From Aquimarina sp. Aq78 (GTDB lineage Bacteria > Bacteroidota > Bacteroidia > Flavobacteriales > Flavobacteriaceae), in assembly GCF_900299525.1 (NCBI RefSeq), contig NZ_OMKA01000003.1, positions 558,001 to 622,000 of the forward strand: a DNA stretch of 64,000 bases, given 5' to 3'. Shown here in pieces: positions 8,357 to 17,357 of the stretch (its first letter is position 1; each line of letters begins with the position of its first letter). Below the pieces are notes generated by a model. It searched no databases. It was not told where the DNA came from and was given only the letters and a program-made list of their open reading frames with translations. Both the position numbers and the translations under genes were made by a program.

Positions 8357-9025
8357 CTATAAGGTATTATAATACCCCACAATTCTAATTAGATCATTTT
8401 CTTTTTTATAATTAAGCCCTTTTGAGGAAACGTACTTTTCGATTTCGTTCTTTTTATCTTCCAAAACTTTCAATACATCTTTCTGTTTTAATTTGACCTT
8501 AAGTAAATCACCATCAGCTTTCAATATGAAATAACTACGTTTTTCTATATATTTATCATTCGTTGTCTGTTCATAAGCATCAATTCCTTTTTGACCTTGC
8601 TTTACCTTCTTTTCTACCTTCATAACCAAAGAATTCTTTCCTTCTTTTAAAAAGACAAAGAACTGTTTTGTCCCTTCATAATCTAACATCTTATAAACAT
8701 ATCCTTCGTCCAAAACAACCCGAATATTCTCTCTTTTCAAAACATTGAATATTTCTGTAACTTCAATTTCGTCATTTAAAGTATTATATCTAACATAGGC
8801 TCTACGCATTTTTTTTCCGTTTACGTATACCGAAGCAAGCTTATTTTCATTTTCGTAGTACTGATGCCCCTGAACAGTATTCTTTAAAGGCTTCTTAACT
8901 ACTACTCGAGTCCCATAAGCACTCATATTTGTTGTTTCTTCAACTCCAGCAACCGAACCTATTTTAGCTTGCCCAACAATCAGACAATTTTGCAACAATA
9001 AAAGCACTAAAAACAATTTTTTCAT
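8357..9025 (-). CDS. Secreted paralogue A of a three-gene tandem family
   Basis: I place the start at 9025 rather than 9085, because only there does a clean signal peptide begin (MKKLFLVLLLLQNCLIVGQ). The mature protein shares a common plan with its two neighbours: KGHQYYEN or similar, an xxxIYV strand, an RYN/RYD strand, an ExxIxVxL stretch, a KKVKQG linker, and a basic C-terminal block ending KxxDLIxIxxYYNTL. Charged residues dominate. I do not recognise a named domain. Copies sit head to tail on the minus strand and were probably amplified by unequal recombination. Confidence 0.75.
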   Translation of the reverse strand: MKKLFLVLLLLQNCLIVGQAKIGSVAGVEETTNMSAYGTRVVVKKPLKNTVQGHQYYENENKLASVYVNGKKMRRAYVRYNTLNDEIEVTEIFNVLKRENIRVVLDEGYVYKMLDYEGTKQFFVFLKEGKNSLVMKVEKKVKQGQKGIDAYEQTTNDKYIEKRSYFILKADGDLLKVKLKQKDVLKVLEDKKNEIEKYVSSKGLNYKKENDLIRIVGYYNTL

Positions 9026-9168
9026 TCTCTTTAATTTAAATTTTCCCGAAGTAAAGAAACGACTTTTATACATAATATCACCCATTGTTAAAAATACTAT
9101 TTAACAATCTGATATACTACAAGAATTCTAAATTCTGATAAAATTAAATAGATAAGTCAATCCTAAAG

Positions 9169-9849
9169 TTATATAGAATTATAATAATTAATAATCTTAA
9201 TCAGGTCTTTTTCCTTCTTAAAACTTAGTTTTTTTGAAGAGGCAAATTTTTCAAGTTCTTCTTTTTTATCCAAAACTTTAAGGATGTCCTTTTTCTTAAG
9301 TTTTACTTTTTGAACCTCTCCCTTTTTATTGTTAATTATAAAGTATTTATTATTCTCAATATATTTTGAAGGAGTACTAGCATCATAACTGGTTACCGCT
9401 TCTTTCCCTTGTTTTACTTTCTTCATTGCTTTCACTCCCAGAGAGAATGGTCCTTTATTATACACAACAAAAAATTGTCTGTCCCCTTCATAATTAAATA
9501 ACTTATAGCTATACTTTCTAAGAGCAACTTCTAAGTTATCTACTTTTAGCATATTAAATCTTTTATTATCATCTACATATTCTAGTTCTCCATTAAAAGC
9601 ATTGTATCTAACTAAACATTGGCGTACTTGTTTTTTATTCACATATATTGTTGCCATTTCATTATTCTCTTCAAAATACTGATGTCCCTTAATAGAAGTG
9701 TTTCGAGCTTTTTGTCTTACCATAATTGTTGAACTAAAAGGCCCTATCCCTGTCTTACCTCCAGGATCCGAGGCTCCTCCTCCAAAGGTTTCCTGCCCAA
9801 TCATTACAGTACTACTCATCAATAAAAAAAGAATAAAAAAGTTTTTCAT
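9169..9849 (-). CDS. Secreted paralogue B of a three-gene tandem family
   Basis: 226 residues, with a signal peptide MKNFFILFLLMSSTVMIGQ. The C-terminal 60 residues (VKLKKKDILKVLDKKEELEKFASS and the following KKEKDLIKIINYYNS) are close to those of paralogue C. It is divergent from a truncated amidohydrolase 5' end at 9999, exactly as paralogue C is divergent from the intact amidohydrolase. The starts of B and C are 1129 bases apart, close to the 1136-base spacing of the two amidohydrolase starts, so B or C arose in a tandem duplication. Function unknown. Confidence 0.8.
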   Translation of the reverse strand: MKNFFILFLLMSSTVMIGQETFGGGASDPGGKTGIGPFSSTIMVRQKARNTSIKGHQYFEENNEMATIYVNKKQVRQCLVRYNAFNGELEYVDDNKRFNMLKVDNLEVALRKYSYKLFNYEGDRQFFVVYNKGPFSLGVKAMKKVKQGKEAVTSYDASTPSKYIENNKYFIINNKKGEVQKVKLKKKDILKVLDKKEELEKFASSKKLSFKKEKDLIKIINYYNSI

Positions 9850-9914
9850 TATTATAAATTTTGTTGTTAATATTTTGGTAAATTTCTAAAAATCCATAAA
9901 TATACTAGTACAAG

Positions 9915-9940
9915 TAATGTTAAAACAATCTTAATTAACA
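9915..9940. repeat. 26-base exact repeat shared with 11047-11072
   Basis: The 26 bases beginning TAATGTTAAAACAATC are identical at 9915-9940 and 11047-11072. Both copies lie in the divergent intergenic region between a secreted paralogue (minus) and an amidohydrolase start (plus), so they are the promoter or operator part of the duplicated unit. The flanking sequence is diverged, so selection on a regulatory element may have kept this stretch. Confidence 0.7.
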
Positions 9941-9998
9941 ATCTTTATTATACCAATTATTGTTTTACATATGATTCAATTTATGGTACACCATACTT

Positions 9999-10170
9999 AT
10001 GAAAAAACTTCTATTATCACTTGCGGTGATATACAGAATTTTAAATTCTCACTCTCAGTATTATTTCTCAAAAAAATAATAAGTTAGGTTATTACAACAA
10101 ATTCTAAGTATACTATATTCAAAAATGCGAAGGTTTATCCCACATATGATACCACAATCAAGTTGGGATT
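9999..10170 (+). pseudogene. Truncated, decayed 5' end of the 11135 amidohydrolase
   Basis: The ATG at 9999 opens MKKLLLSLAVIYRILNSHSQ, nearly the same signal peptide as the intact gene at 11135 (MKKLLLSLTVICGILNSYSQ). A TAA stop appears at codon 27, but nucleotide similarity to the intact gene continues (TATTCAAAAATGCGA against TATTTAAAAACGCGA) to about 10170, then stops. It cannot encode a functional enzyme. It is the leftover of a tandem duplication that copied the divergent promoter and the neighbouring secreted paralogue. Confidence 0.85.
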
Positions 10171-10282
10171 TCTGATGTATTTATTCTGTCTCTATTGGAG
10201 TCAAAAATGGAAAACAATAATGGAAGAAACTTAATAATTATATGGTTGCTTTAAAATTAGCACCGACAAGATTCTAATAGCA

Positions 10283-10978
10283 CTACAACGTATTATAGTA
10301 ATCTATTATCTTAATCAAATCTGATTCCTTTTTAAACTTCAATTTTTCTGAAGATGCAAATTTTTCAAGATCATCTTTTTTATCTTTCAAAACGTTAAGA
10401 ACGCTATTCTTTTTTAGTCTTACTTTCTTTAAATTTCCTGTCTTATTTTTTATAAAATAAAAATAATCTCTATAAAAAGCCGGAGGTGTATATTTCTCAA
10501 AACCTGATTTAGGTTTTTTGGCATCCTGAATTTTTTTTCTTGCTTTTAATACTAATGAAGTTTCTTTGTTTTTATTGAAAATAATAAAATATTCTTCTAC
10601 TCCTTTTTTATTTAACAGCAATCCATATTCATAATCTTTCAAAACCACTCGGATTTTATTTTCTTTAGAAAGGACAAATTTTTTATCGTTTTCTATAACT
10701 TCAATTTGATCATGATATGCATCATAACGTACAGCATATTTATGAATCATCCTATCGGCAACATAAATTTCTGCTATTTTATACTCTTCATTATAGTATT
10801 TATGCCCTTTTATCGATTTTTCGGTATAGCTGTTTCCAGTAGGACTACTATATACGTTAAGCACTTTTGTAGTATCATACGCTAAGCCATTACTAGAATT
10901 AAAATCGTTATTTATATTAGATTGCCCAATCATTAAAGTAGTGCCAATCCATAAAAAAAGAATAAAAAAGCTTTTCAT
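10283..10978 (-). CDS. Secreted paralogue C of a three-gene tandem family
   Basis: 231 residues, with signal peptide MKSFFILFLWIGTTLMIGQ. It shares with paralogues A and B the KGHKYYNEE and IAEIYVADR strands, the RYDAYHDQIEV strand and the terminal LKKNSVLNVLKDKK ... LIKIIDYYNTL block. It differs most in a Ser/Asn-rich segment just after the signal peptide. It is divergent from the large amidohydrolase gene, with a 156-base shared control region containing the 26-base repeat. No family name or activity can be assigned. Confidence 0.8.
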   Translation of the reverse strand: MKSFFILFLWIGTTLMIGQSNINNDFNSSNGLAYDTTKVLNVYSSPTGNSYTEKSIKGHKYYNEEYKIAEIYVADRMIHKYAVRYDAYHDQIEVIENDKKFVLSKENKIRVVLKDYEYGLLLNKKGVEEYFIIFNKNKETSLVLKARKKIQDAKKPKSGFEKYTPPAFYRDYFYFIKNKTGNLKKVRLKKNSVLNVLKDKKDDLEKFASSEKLKFKKESDLIKIIDYYNTL

Positions 10979-11134
10979 TATTGTACGTTCTATTGTTAAT
11001 ATATACAGATGTAATCCTAAAAATACAAATTTAATAATGCAATAGCTAATGTTAAAACAATCTTAATTAACAGCCTCTTTTTATTTCAACCGTTATCTTT
11101 AAATCCGATTCAATTTACTTTACACTAATCACTT

Positions 11135-14119
11135 ATGAAAAAACTTCTATTATCACTTACGGTGATATGCGGAATTCTAAATTCTTACTCTCAAGATTAT
11201 TTTCCAAAAAATGATGGGGTTAACACTACCAATTCTAATTACACCGTATTTAAAAACGCGACGATTCACACAACACCAGATACTGAGATCAAAAATGGAA
11301 CTCTAGTTATCCAAAAAGGTAAAATTGTACAGGTAGGAAATTCTATTTCGGCTCCTGCGAATAGTGTGATAATTGACCTTAAAGGGAAACATATTTATGC
11401 TTCTTTTATTGATCCATTCACCAATTTTGGTATCGAAAAACCTAAACGAAAAGGAGGAAGCCCTTTTAGAGGTAACCCGCAATATGAAGCATCCCGAGAA
11501 GGCTATTACTGGAACGATCACATTCGTCCAGAAACTAATGCCTTAACCTCCTTTAAATATGACGCCAAAAAAGCAACAGAATATGTAAAAGAAGGGTTTG
11601 GAGTACTTAATACTCATATGCCCGATGGTATTGTAAGAGGAACCGGGTTATTAGTGGCTCTAAATAATGAAGGTACAGAAGGTGATCGACTATTAAGTGA
11701 TCGCTCATCACAGTTCTTATCTTTTTCTAAAAGTAATAAAAGTAAACAGATATACCCCACATCATTAATGGGAGCTATGGCACTTCTAAGACAAGTGTAT
11801 CACGATGCCGATTGGTATGCTGGTGGTAATGCCACTAACAAAGATCTATCTCTGGAAGCTTTAAACAGGAACAAAAATCTTCCTCAAATTTTTGAAGCAG
11901 GAAGCAGAATAAATGGTTTTAGAGCTGATAAGGTTGGTGATCAATTTAATACCCAATACGTACTTGTTGGTGGTGGAGATGAATATGCCAGGATCGACAA
12001 GGTAAAAGCTACCAATGCCAAATATATAATTCCTCTGGATTTTCCTGAAGCCTATGATGTTTCAGATCCTTTTATGGCTAATCTGGTAAGTCTTGGAGAT
12101 ATGAGACATTGGAACCAGGCCCCAACAAATCCTTCTGTATTATCAAAAAATGGGATTACCTTTTCTTTGACTACACATAAATTAAAAAAGGTTGCCGATC
12201 TAAAAGGCAGAATTACAAAAGCTATTGAGTATGGCTTGGATAAAAAAATTGCCATTGCAGCGCTAACAACCATACCTGCACAGATTTTAGGAAAGAGTAA
12301 TCTTTTAGGAAGTATTAAAAAAGGGAGCTATGCAAACTTTCTAATCACCAAAAGTGAATTATTTTCAAAAGACAATATTATTTATGAGAACTGGGTGCAG
12401 GGTCGTAAAAATATAGTGAATGATATGAATGTTACCGATATCAATGGTAACTATAAGCTAACCGTTGCCGGAAAAACGTATGATATGTCAATTTCTGGAA
12501 AGCCTACAAAACCTAAAGCCGAAATAAAACTTGGTGAAACAAAATTAGGATCCAAAATAAACTATAAGAATGATTGGGTAACTATTACTTTTACCGATAC
12601 TGATACTACTAAAACACAATACACAAGGATTATATCCAGTATTACTGGCACTCCTAATTTTTGGAGTGGTAAAGCTATTCTTCCTAATGGAGCGCAAACT
12701 TCTTTTTCTGTTAAAAAGAAACCCGAAAAGGCTTCTGAAAAAAAGGATAAAAAATCAACCGATAAAAAAGAAAAACCCGAAGTTCTTCCTGTTGTATATC
12801 CTAATATAGCATATGGAAATTCTCAAGTACCAAAATCGGAGTCGTTACTATTTAAAAATGCAACAGTTTGGACCAATGAAACCGATGGGATTTTAACAGA
12901 GACCGATGTATTAGTCAAAAATGGTAAAATCACTGCTATTGGTAAAAACCTTAATGATAGTAACGCCAAAATAATTGATGCTACAGGAAAACATCTTACT
13001 TCTGGTATTGTTGACGAGCATTCTCATATTGCAGCGGCTGCCATTAATGAAGCTGGACATAATTCTTCTGCCGAAGTAACTATCGAAGATGTTGTATCTC
13101 CCGATGATATTGATATTTATAGAAATCTGGCAGGTGGTGTAACCTCTATTCAGATTCTTCATGGTTCTGCAAATCCAATAGGAGGACGCTCTGCAATCAT
13201 AAAATTAAAATGGGGACAGAGTGCCAATAATCTTATCTACCCCAATTCACCAAAGTTTATCAAATTCGCATTAGGCGAGAATGTAAAACAAAGTAATTGG
13301 CAAAGTTTTAGCCGTTTCCCACAATCAAGAATGGGGGTTGAACAATTATATATAGATTACTTCTCTCGTGCAAAAGAGTACCATAAACTTAAAACAAGTG
13401 GTAAACCGTATCGAAAGGATACCGAAATGGAAACCTTGGCAGAAATTATAAACGGTCAACGTTATATTAGCTGCCATTCTTATGTGCAAAGTGAGATCAA
13501 TATGTTAATGAAGGTTGCCGAAAAATTTAATTTTAGGATTAACACCTTTACCCATATTCTCGAGGGATATAAGCTAGCAGATAAAATGGTAGCTCATGGT
13601 GTTGGAGGATCTACCTTCTCTGACTGGTGGGCATACAAATATGAGGTTAATGATGCCATTCCTTATAATGCAGCTATTATGCATAAACAAGGTGTAGTTA
13701 CTGCAATCAATAGTGATGATGGAGAAATGTCTCGTCGTCTTAATCAGGAAGCTGCTAAATCCGTAAAATATGGTGGTGTAAGTGAAGAAGATGCGTTGAA
13801 ATTTGTAACTCTTAACCCTGCCAAACTATTACATATCGATGACAAAGTAGGAAGTATTAAAATAGGTAAAGATGCAGATTTAGTATTATGGACAGATCAT
13901 CCACTATCTATATATGCTAAAGCAGAAAAAACTATAATCGAAGGAGCCGTGTATTTTGATCTTGAAAAAGATAAAGCTATGAGAAAATCTATTGCAGCAG
14001 AAAGAAATAAACTTTCTACTATGCTTTTAAAGGCAAAAAACAGTGGTCTTAAAACACAGCCTGCCAAGAAGAAGGAAAAGCAACATTTCGAATGCGAAAC
14101 TTTAGAAACTATTAATTAA
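11135..14119 (+). CDS. Secreted two-domain amidohydrolase
   Basis: 994 residues with a signal peptide (MKKLLLSLTVICGILNSYSQ). Two amidohydrolase-type modules follow each other. The N-terminal one (about 35-430) has lost the metal HxH: the equivalent place reads YASFIDPFTNFG. After a Lys/Glu-rich linker (about 525-555), the C-terminal module (about 565-960) keeps H629-x-H631 in DEHSHIAAAA, a later CHSY and THILEGYK, and the SDD acid motif, so only this half looks catalytic. Members act on cyclic amides or dipeptides in the periplasm; the substrate is unknown. The gene downstream encodes a one-domain partner. Confidence 0.88.
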   Translation: MKKLLLSLTVICGILNSYSQDYFPKNDGVNTTNSNYTVFKNATIHTTPDTEIKNGTLVIQKGKIVQVGNSISAPANSVIIDLKGKHIYASFIDPFTNFGIEKPKRKGGSPFRGNPQYEASREGYYWNDHIRPETNALTSFKYDAKKATEYVKEGFGVLNTHMPDGIVRGTGLLVALNNEGTEGDRLLSDRSSQFLSFSKSNKSKQIYPTSLMGAMALLRQVYHDADWYAGGNATNKDLSLEALNRNKNLPQIFEAGSRINGFRADKVGDQFNTQYVLVGGGDEYARIDKVKATNAKYIIPLDFPEAYDVSDPFMANLVSLGDMRHWNQAPTNPSVLSKNGITFSLTTHKLKKVADLKGRITKAIEYGLDKKIAIAALTTIPAQILGKSNLLGSIKKGSYANFLITKSELFSKDNIIYENWVQGRKNIVNDMNVTDINGNYKLTVAGKTYDMSISGKPTKPKAEIKLGETKLGSKINYKNDWVTITFTDTDTTKTQYTRIISSITGTPNFWSGKAILPNGAQTSFSVKKKPEKASEKKDKKSTDKKEKPEVLPVVYPNIAYGNSQVPKSESLLFKNATVWTNETDGILTETDVLVKNGKITAIGKNLNDSNAKIIDATGKHLTSGIVDEHSHIAAAAINEAGHNSSAEVTIEDVVSPDDIDIYRNLAGGVTSIQILHGSANPIGGRSAIIKLKWGQSANNLIYPNSPKFIKFALGENVKQSNWQSFSRFPQSRMGVEQLYIDYFSRAKEYHKLKTSGKPYRKDTEMETLAEIINGQRYISCHSYVQSEINMLMKVAEKFNFRINTFTHILEGYKLADKMVAHGVGGSTFSDWWAYKYEVNDAIPYNAAIMHKQGVVTAINSDDGEMSRRLNQEAAKSVKYGGVSEEDALKFVTLNPAKLLHIDDKVGSIKIGKDADLVLWTDHPLSIYAKAEKTIIEGAVYFDLEKDKAMRKSIAAERNKLSTMLLKAKNSGLKTQPAKKKEKQHFECETLETIN

Positions 14120-14169
14120 ACAAAATATAGATCAGACTAAGCTTGTCGAGGTCTAAAATCATAAAGAAT

Positions 14170-15462
14170 ATGAAAAAAATAGTATTCATAATAGCACTGT
14201 GTATTATTTCCTTTGGAAAAGTAACAGCGCAGCAAACCCCAGCAAAAGTTCAGAGTGAAGCAATAACGATCACTGGTGCTACAGCACATATTGGTAATGG
14301 AGAAGTTATTGAAAATAGTATTATCGTTTTTGAAAATGGAAAGATAACAGCAATAGGTGCTAATGGAAGTGCCTCTGCAAAAGGAACTGTAATTAACGCT
14401 TCTGGAAAACATATCTATCCTGGTTTTATAGCTCCAAATTCTACCTTAGGATTAGTAGAAATAGGTGCTGTTCGTGCTACAGATGACGATAGTGAAATTG
14501 GAAATTACAACCCACATATTCGAAGTATTATAGCCTACAATGCAGAGAGTAAAATTGTAGAAAGTATGCGCCCCAATGGTGTTTTAATAGCACAGGTTAC
14601 CCCTCGTGGCGGTAGAATTTCGGGAACATCATCGATTGTGCAATTAGATGCATGGAATTGGGAAGATGCAACTATAAAAGTAGATGATGGTATTCATATC
14701 AATTGGCCAAGTTCCTTTACAAGGGGTCGTTGGTGGCTTGGTGAGGATCCCGGATATAAGCCCAATAAAAAATATGCAGAACAAATAACAGAATTGGTAG
14801 ATTTTATACATCAATCCAAAGCTTTCATTAAATCAACTAAGACAACAGGAAATCTTCCTCACCAAGCAATGAAAGGTATTTTTGATGGGTCAAAAACTTT
14901 ATTTGTACATGTAAATACAGAAAAAGAAATTTTGGATGTGCTTAGTTTTTCTAAAAAAAATAATATCAAGAAAATAGTTTTAGTAGGTGCCTATGAAGCT
15001 TATAAAGTTGCAGCACAGCTAAAACAAAACAATGTTCCAGTTCTAACTACAAGAACACACTCTACTCCCAGGCAAGAAGATGAAGATTATGATTTACCTT
15101 ATAAAAATGCAAAATTATTGATGGATGCTGGAGTGTTGGTTGCATTACAGAATAGCGGGCAAATGGAGCGTGCTAATGCCCGTAATTTACCGTTTCAGGC
15201 AGGAACTGTTGCTGCACATGGATTAGATAAAGAAAAGGCTTTACAACTCATTACTGGTAACAGTGCCAAAATTCTGGGTATTGATAATAGTACCGGAACT
15301 CTTGAAGTTGGTAAAGATGCCACTCTATTTATTAGTATCGGTGATGCCCTGGATATGCGCACCAATCAATTAGAGAAAGCTTTTATCCAAGGACGTGATA
15401 TTAGTTTAGAAAGCCACCAGACTAAGTTATGGAAACGATATAGTGAAAAATACACTAAATAA
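14170..15462 (+). CDS. Secreted amidohydrolase-like partner lacking metal HxH
   Basis: I choose the ATG at 14170 (430 residues) because it starts a proper signal peptide (MKKIVFIIALCIISFGKVTAQ); an upstream ATG at 14143 would add nine polar residues. The product has the composite amidohydrolase beta sandwich at both ends (GKHIYPGFIAP and GTLEVGKDATLFI), but the HxH strand reads APNSTLG, so the usual binuclear metal site is absent. It follows the large amidohydrolase by 50 bases and probably shares its transcript, possibly as a non-catalytic or heteromeric partner. A strong terminator follows. Confidence 0.85.
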   Translation: MKKIVFIIALCIISFGKVTAQQTPAKVQSEAITITGATAHIGNGEVIENSIIVFENGKITAIGANGSASAKGTVINASGKHIYPGFIAPNSTLGLVEIGAVRATDDDSEIGNYNPHIRSIIAYNAESKIVESMRPNGVLIAQVTPRGGRISGTSSIVQLDAWNWEDATIKVDDGIHINWPSSFTRGRWWLGEDPGYKPNKKYAEQITELVDFIHQSKAFIKSTKTTGNLPHQAMKGIFDGSKTLFVHVNTEKEILDVLSFSKKNNIKKIVLVGAYEAYKVAAQLKQNNVPVLTTRTHSTPRQEDEDYDLPYKNAKLLMDAGVLVALQNSGQMERANARNLPFQAGTVAAHGLDKEKALQLITGNSAKILGIDNSTGTLEVGKDATLFISIGDALDMRTNQLEKAFIQGRDISLESHQTKLWKRYSEKYTK

Positions 15463-15478
15463 TAATCCTAAATACTCT

Positions 15479-15527
15479 TATTAAAGAAGTTAAATCTTTT
15501 TAGTTAAAAGATTTAACTTCTTTAATA
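15479..15527. terminator. Bidirectional terminator (22-bp perfect stem)
   Basis: The arms 15479-15500 and 15506-15527 are exact reverse complements separated by the 5-base loop TAGTT. The T-rich and A-rich ends suit termination from both sides. It closes the amidohydrolase transcript from the left and the TPR gene transcript from the right. Confidence 0.85.
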
Positions 15528-15585
15528 AACTATCTATATCAATGTAGCCAAAAGTATAATTACACAGGAAATAATCCTTTATAAA

Positions 15586-16404
15586 TCAATTTGGACAATA
15601 TTCATCAATAATTGCTATAGATTCTATATCTCCTAGTTTTACCAACTTTTTAATATCCTGACAGAAGTCCGTATCTCCTTTAGCCAATTTTGCGCCTACT
15701 CTTGTTTTTAAAGCTTTTATGTAGTTAGGAAAAATTGTTATTGCTTCAGAGGTATACAAAATTGCCTTGTCATAGTTCTTTTTCTTATAATGTATATCTC
15801 CCAGATTGTTATATGCCATATATGAATCCTTGTTGATTTCTATACATTTTTCGTAATATATTATTGCCTCATCATAGTCTTTTTTGTCACTATATAAATT
15901 ACCGAATCGAAAGAAAGCTAGACTCCAATTAGGGTATAATTTCAGAGCCATATTCAGATCTTCTTTTGCTGCATCAAAATTTTCAAGTTTTGTATAAATT
16001 TGAGCCCTATCTAACCAAGCCATTTCATAATCCGGTTTTAGCTCAATAACTTTTGAAAAATCATCTCTCGCTCCTTCTAAATCGTCTAATCTTTCCTTTA
16101 CAGCTCCCCTAACATAATATGAAATCATTGCATTAGGGCTAAACTCAATGGATTTATCTAAGTCTGATAGTGCAGATTTCCAATCGTGAATTACTGCTTT
16201 ACACCTACCTCTTTTAAAATAATGTTCGGCATTGGGCCATCTGTTGATAAAACGGGTTTCCATTTTAATTTGTTTCCTCACAGACTCCCAAGATGAAGTA
16301 TCCGGTAATTTGACAGTATTCGGAATTTCCTGTTCCTGTGCAAAATTATTTGTACAAAAAATTAAAACAAAAACTACATTAATAAACTTGAAATGTAATG
16401 TCAT
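15586..16404 (-). CDS. Secreted TPR-repeat protein
   Basis: 272 residues with a signal peptide (MTLHFKFINVVFVLIFCTNNFAQ). About six tetratricopeptide repeats occupy residues 50-250, recognisable from repeated W/A-x-x-R/N-x-G/A ... A-x-x-D/Y-x-x-K/A-A-I-x-x-P patterns such as YEMAWLDRAQIY, WSLAFFRFGNLY and YMAYNNLGDIHY. TPRs mediate protein-protein contacts, so this is likely a periplasmic scaffold. It ends in a C-terminal pair of Cys (C250 and C270) that might bridge. No partner is evident next to it. Confidence 0.88.
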   Translation of the reverse strand: MTLHFKFINVVFVLIFCTNNFAQEQEIPNTVKLPDTSSWESVRKQIKMETRFINRWPNAEHYFKRGRCKAVIHDWKSALSDLDKSIEFSPNAMISYYVRGAVKERLDDLEGARDDFSKVIELKPDYEMAWLDRAQIYTKLENFDAAKEDLNMALKLYPNWSLAFFRFGNLYSDKKDYDEAIIYYEKCIEINKDSYMAYNNLGDIHYKKKNYDKAILYTSEAITIFPNYIKALKTRVGAKLAKGDTDFCQDIKKLVKLGDIESIAIIDEYCPN

Positions 16405-16476
16405 ACTTCCTTAATTTTATTTTGATTGTTAAACCTTGTTTTCAATTAAGTTTTCTGTCATTACAACATACATCAT

Positions 16477-17286
16477 TTACAAGGTTTTACTTTTTTCTAT
16501 ACTAGGTTTTTTAAATAATGAACTAGAAACTTTTTTCTTATCTATTTTAGCATTTACAAAATTCATTTCACTTTTAACCTCTCCTACTACACCATCTTTA
16601 TAAGCTCTCCATTTAAGGGATGTAGGAAGCAATATTCCATTTACATCATTCCAATCTGCATATTCTATCAGACTTATTTTTTCGCTAGATTCTTTACTGA
16701 AAAATGTAACTGTATAGCCTAGAAATTTCATTTTCCCAGATGGTTTATCGTAATAAAGAAAATAATTGTCTTTGGGTGAATCTCCAATACCATCTCCATA
16801 AGATATTTTATAGCCTGCATACGAAATATCACCCACCTTAAGGTCATCTACTTTTTGATATGAAATTCCATCATCACCCAACACAAAAGGCATTGCATAA
16901 AAATAGAACATCAAATTGTGATAGAAACGAGGATTTCCCTTGAAATAAGTAGAATCCTGCTCTAACCAAGCTTCTTTACCATCAAATCCTAAAACGAATT
17001 TATCTGTTTCTACACGCGCATAACGGGTTTTAAGATCAATAGTGTGTTTTTCGTTTCCTTCAGGCTTAGCAATCTCAAAAATCATGCTATTCATTTGATC
17101 AAACGCATTGATACCTCCATGAGCTTTAAAAACAGTAGCAATATCTTCTGGAAAATCTCCAGATCGATCTGGTATAACTTCTTCTTTTTGTTCTTCCCGA
17201 ACTTTGGTTTCTTTTTCTGGTTTTACTTCTTGTTTACAGGAGATAATAGTTGTAATCAAAAGTGATACTAGGATAAGATTTTTCAT
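16477..17286 (-). CDS. Predicted lipoprotein resembling DUF6503 family
   Basis: 269 residues. A hydrophobic leader ends in the lipobox IISC (Cys17). A Lys/Glu-rich linker (20-40) precedes a conserved beta-rich domain with HGGINAFDQMNSM, a GKEAWLEQ turn and a C-terminal EYADWNDVNGILLPTSLKW segment, the pattern of DUF6503-type outer-membrane-associated lipoproteins of Flavobacteriia (LolA-like half barrel). A lipid- or lipoprotein-carrier role is only a structural analogy. The neighbour upstream on the same strand is a DKNYY protein 71 bases away. Confidence 0.65.
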   Translation of the reverse strand: MKNLILVSLLITTIISCKQEVKPEKETKVREEQKEEVIPDRSGDFPEDIATVFKAHGGINAFDQMNSMIFEIAKPEGNEKHTIDLKTRYARVETDKFVLGFDGKEAWLEQDSTYFKGNPRFYHNLMFYFYAMPFVLGDDGISYQKVDDLKVGDISYAGYKISYGDGIGDSPKDNYFLYYDKPSGKMKFLGYTVTFFSKESSEKISLIEYADWNDVNGILLPTSLKWRAYKDGVVGEVKSEMNFVNAKIDKKKVSSSLFKKPSIEKSKTL

Positions 17287-17357
17287 GATTAAGATTTGTA
17301 AATAAGTTAATTATAGACAGTGTAGTCGTATTACTTAAATTACCTTACAATACTGTA

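Noticed and set aside
8361-8376. Palindrome GGTATTATAATACC near 8363 as a regulatory site
   Set aside because: It lies in the convergent 3' end of DUF3810 and paralogue A within coding sequence and is too short and AT-rich to support a claim.
14137-14412. 91-residue minus-strand frame in the second amidohydrolase
   Set aside because: It is Ser/Tyr/Cys-rich and opposite a clearly coding plus-strand gene with a signal peptide.
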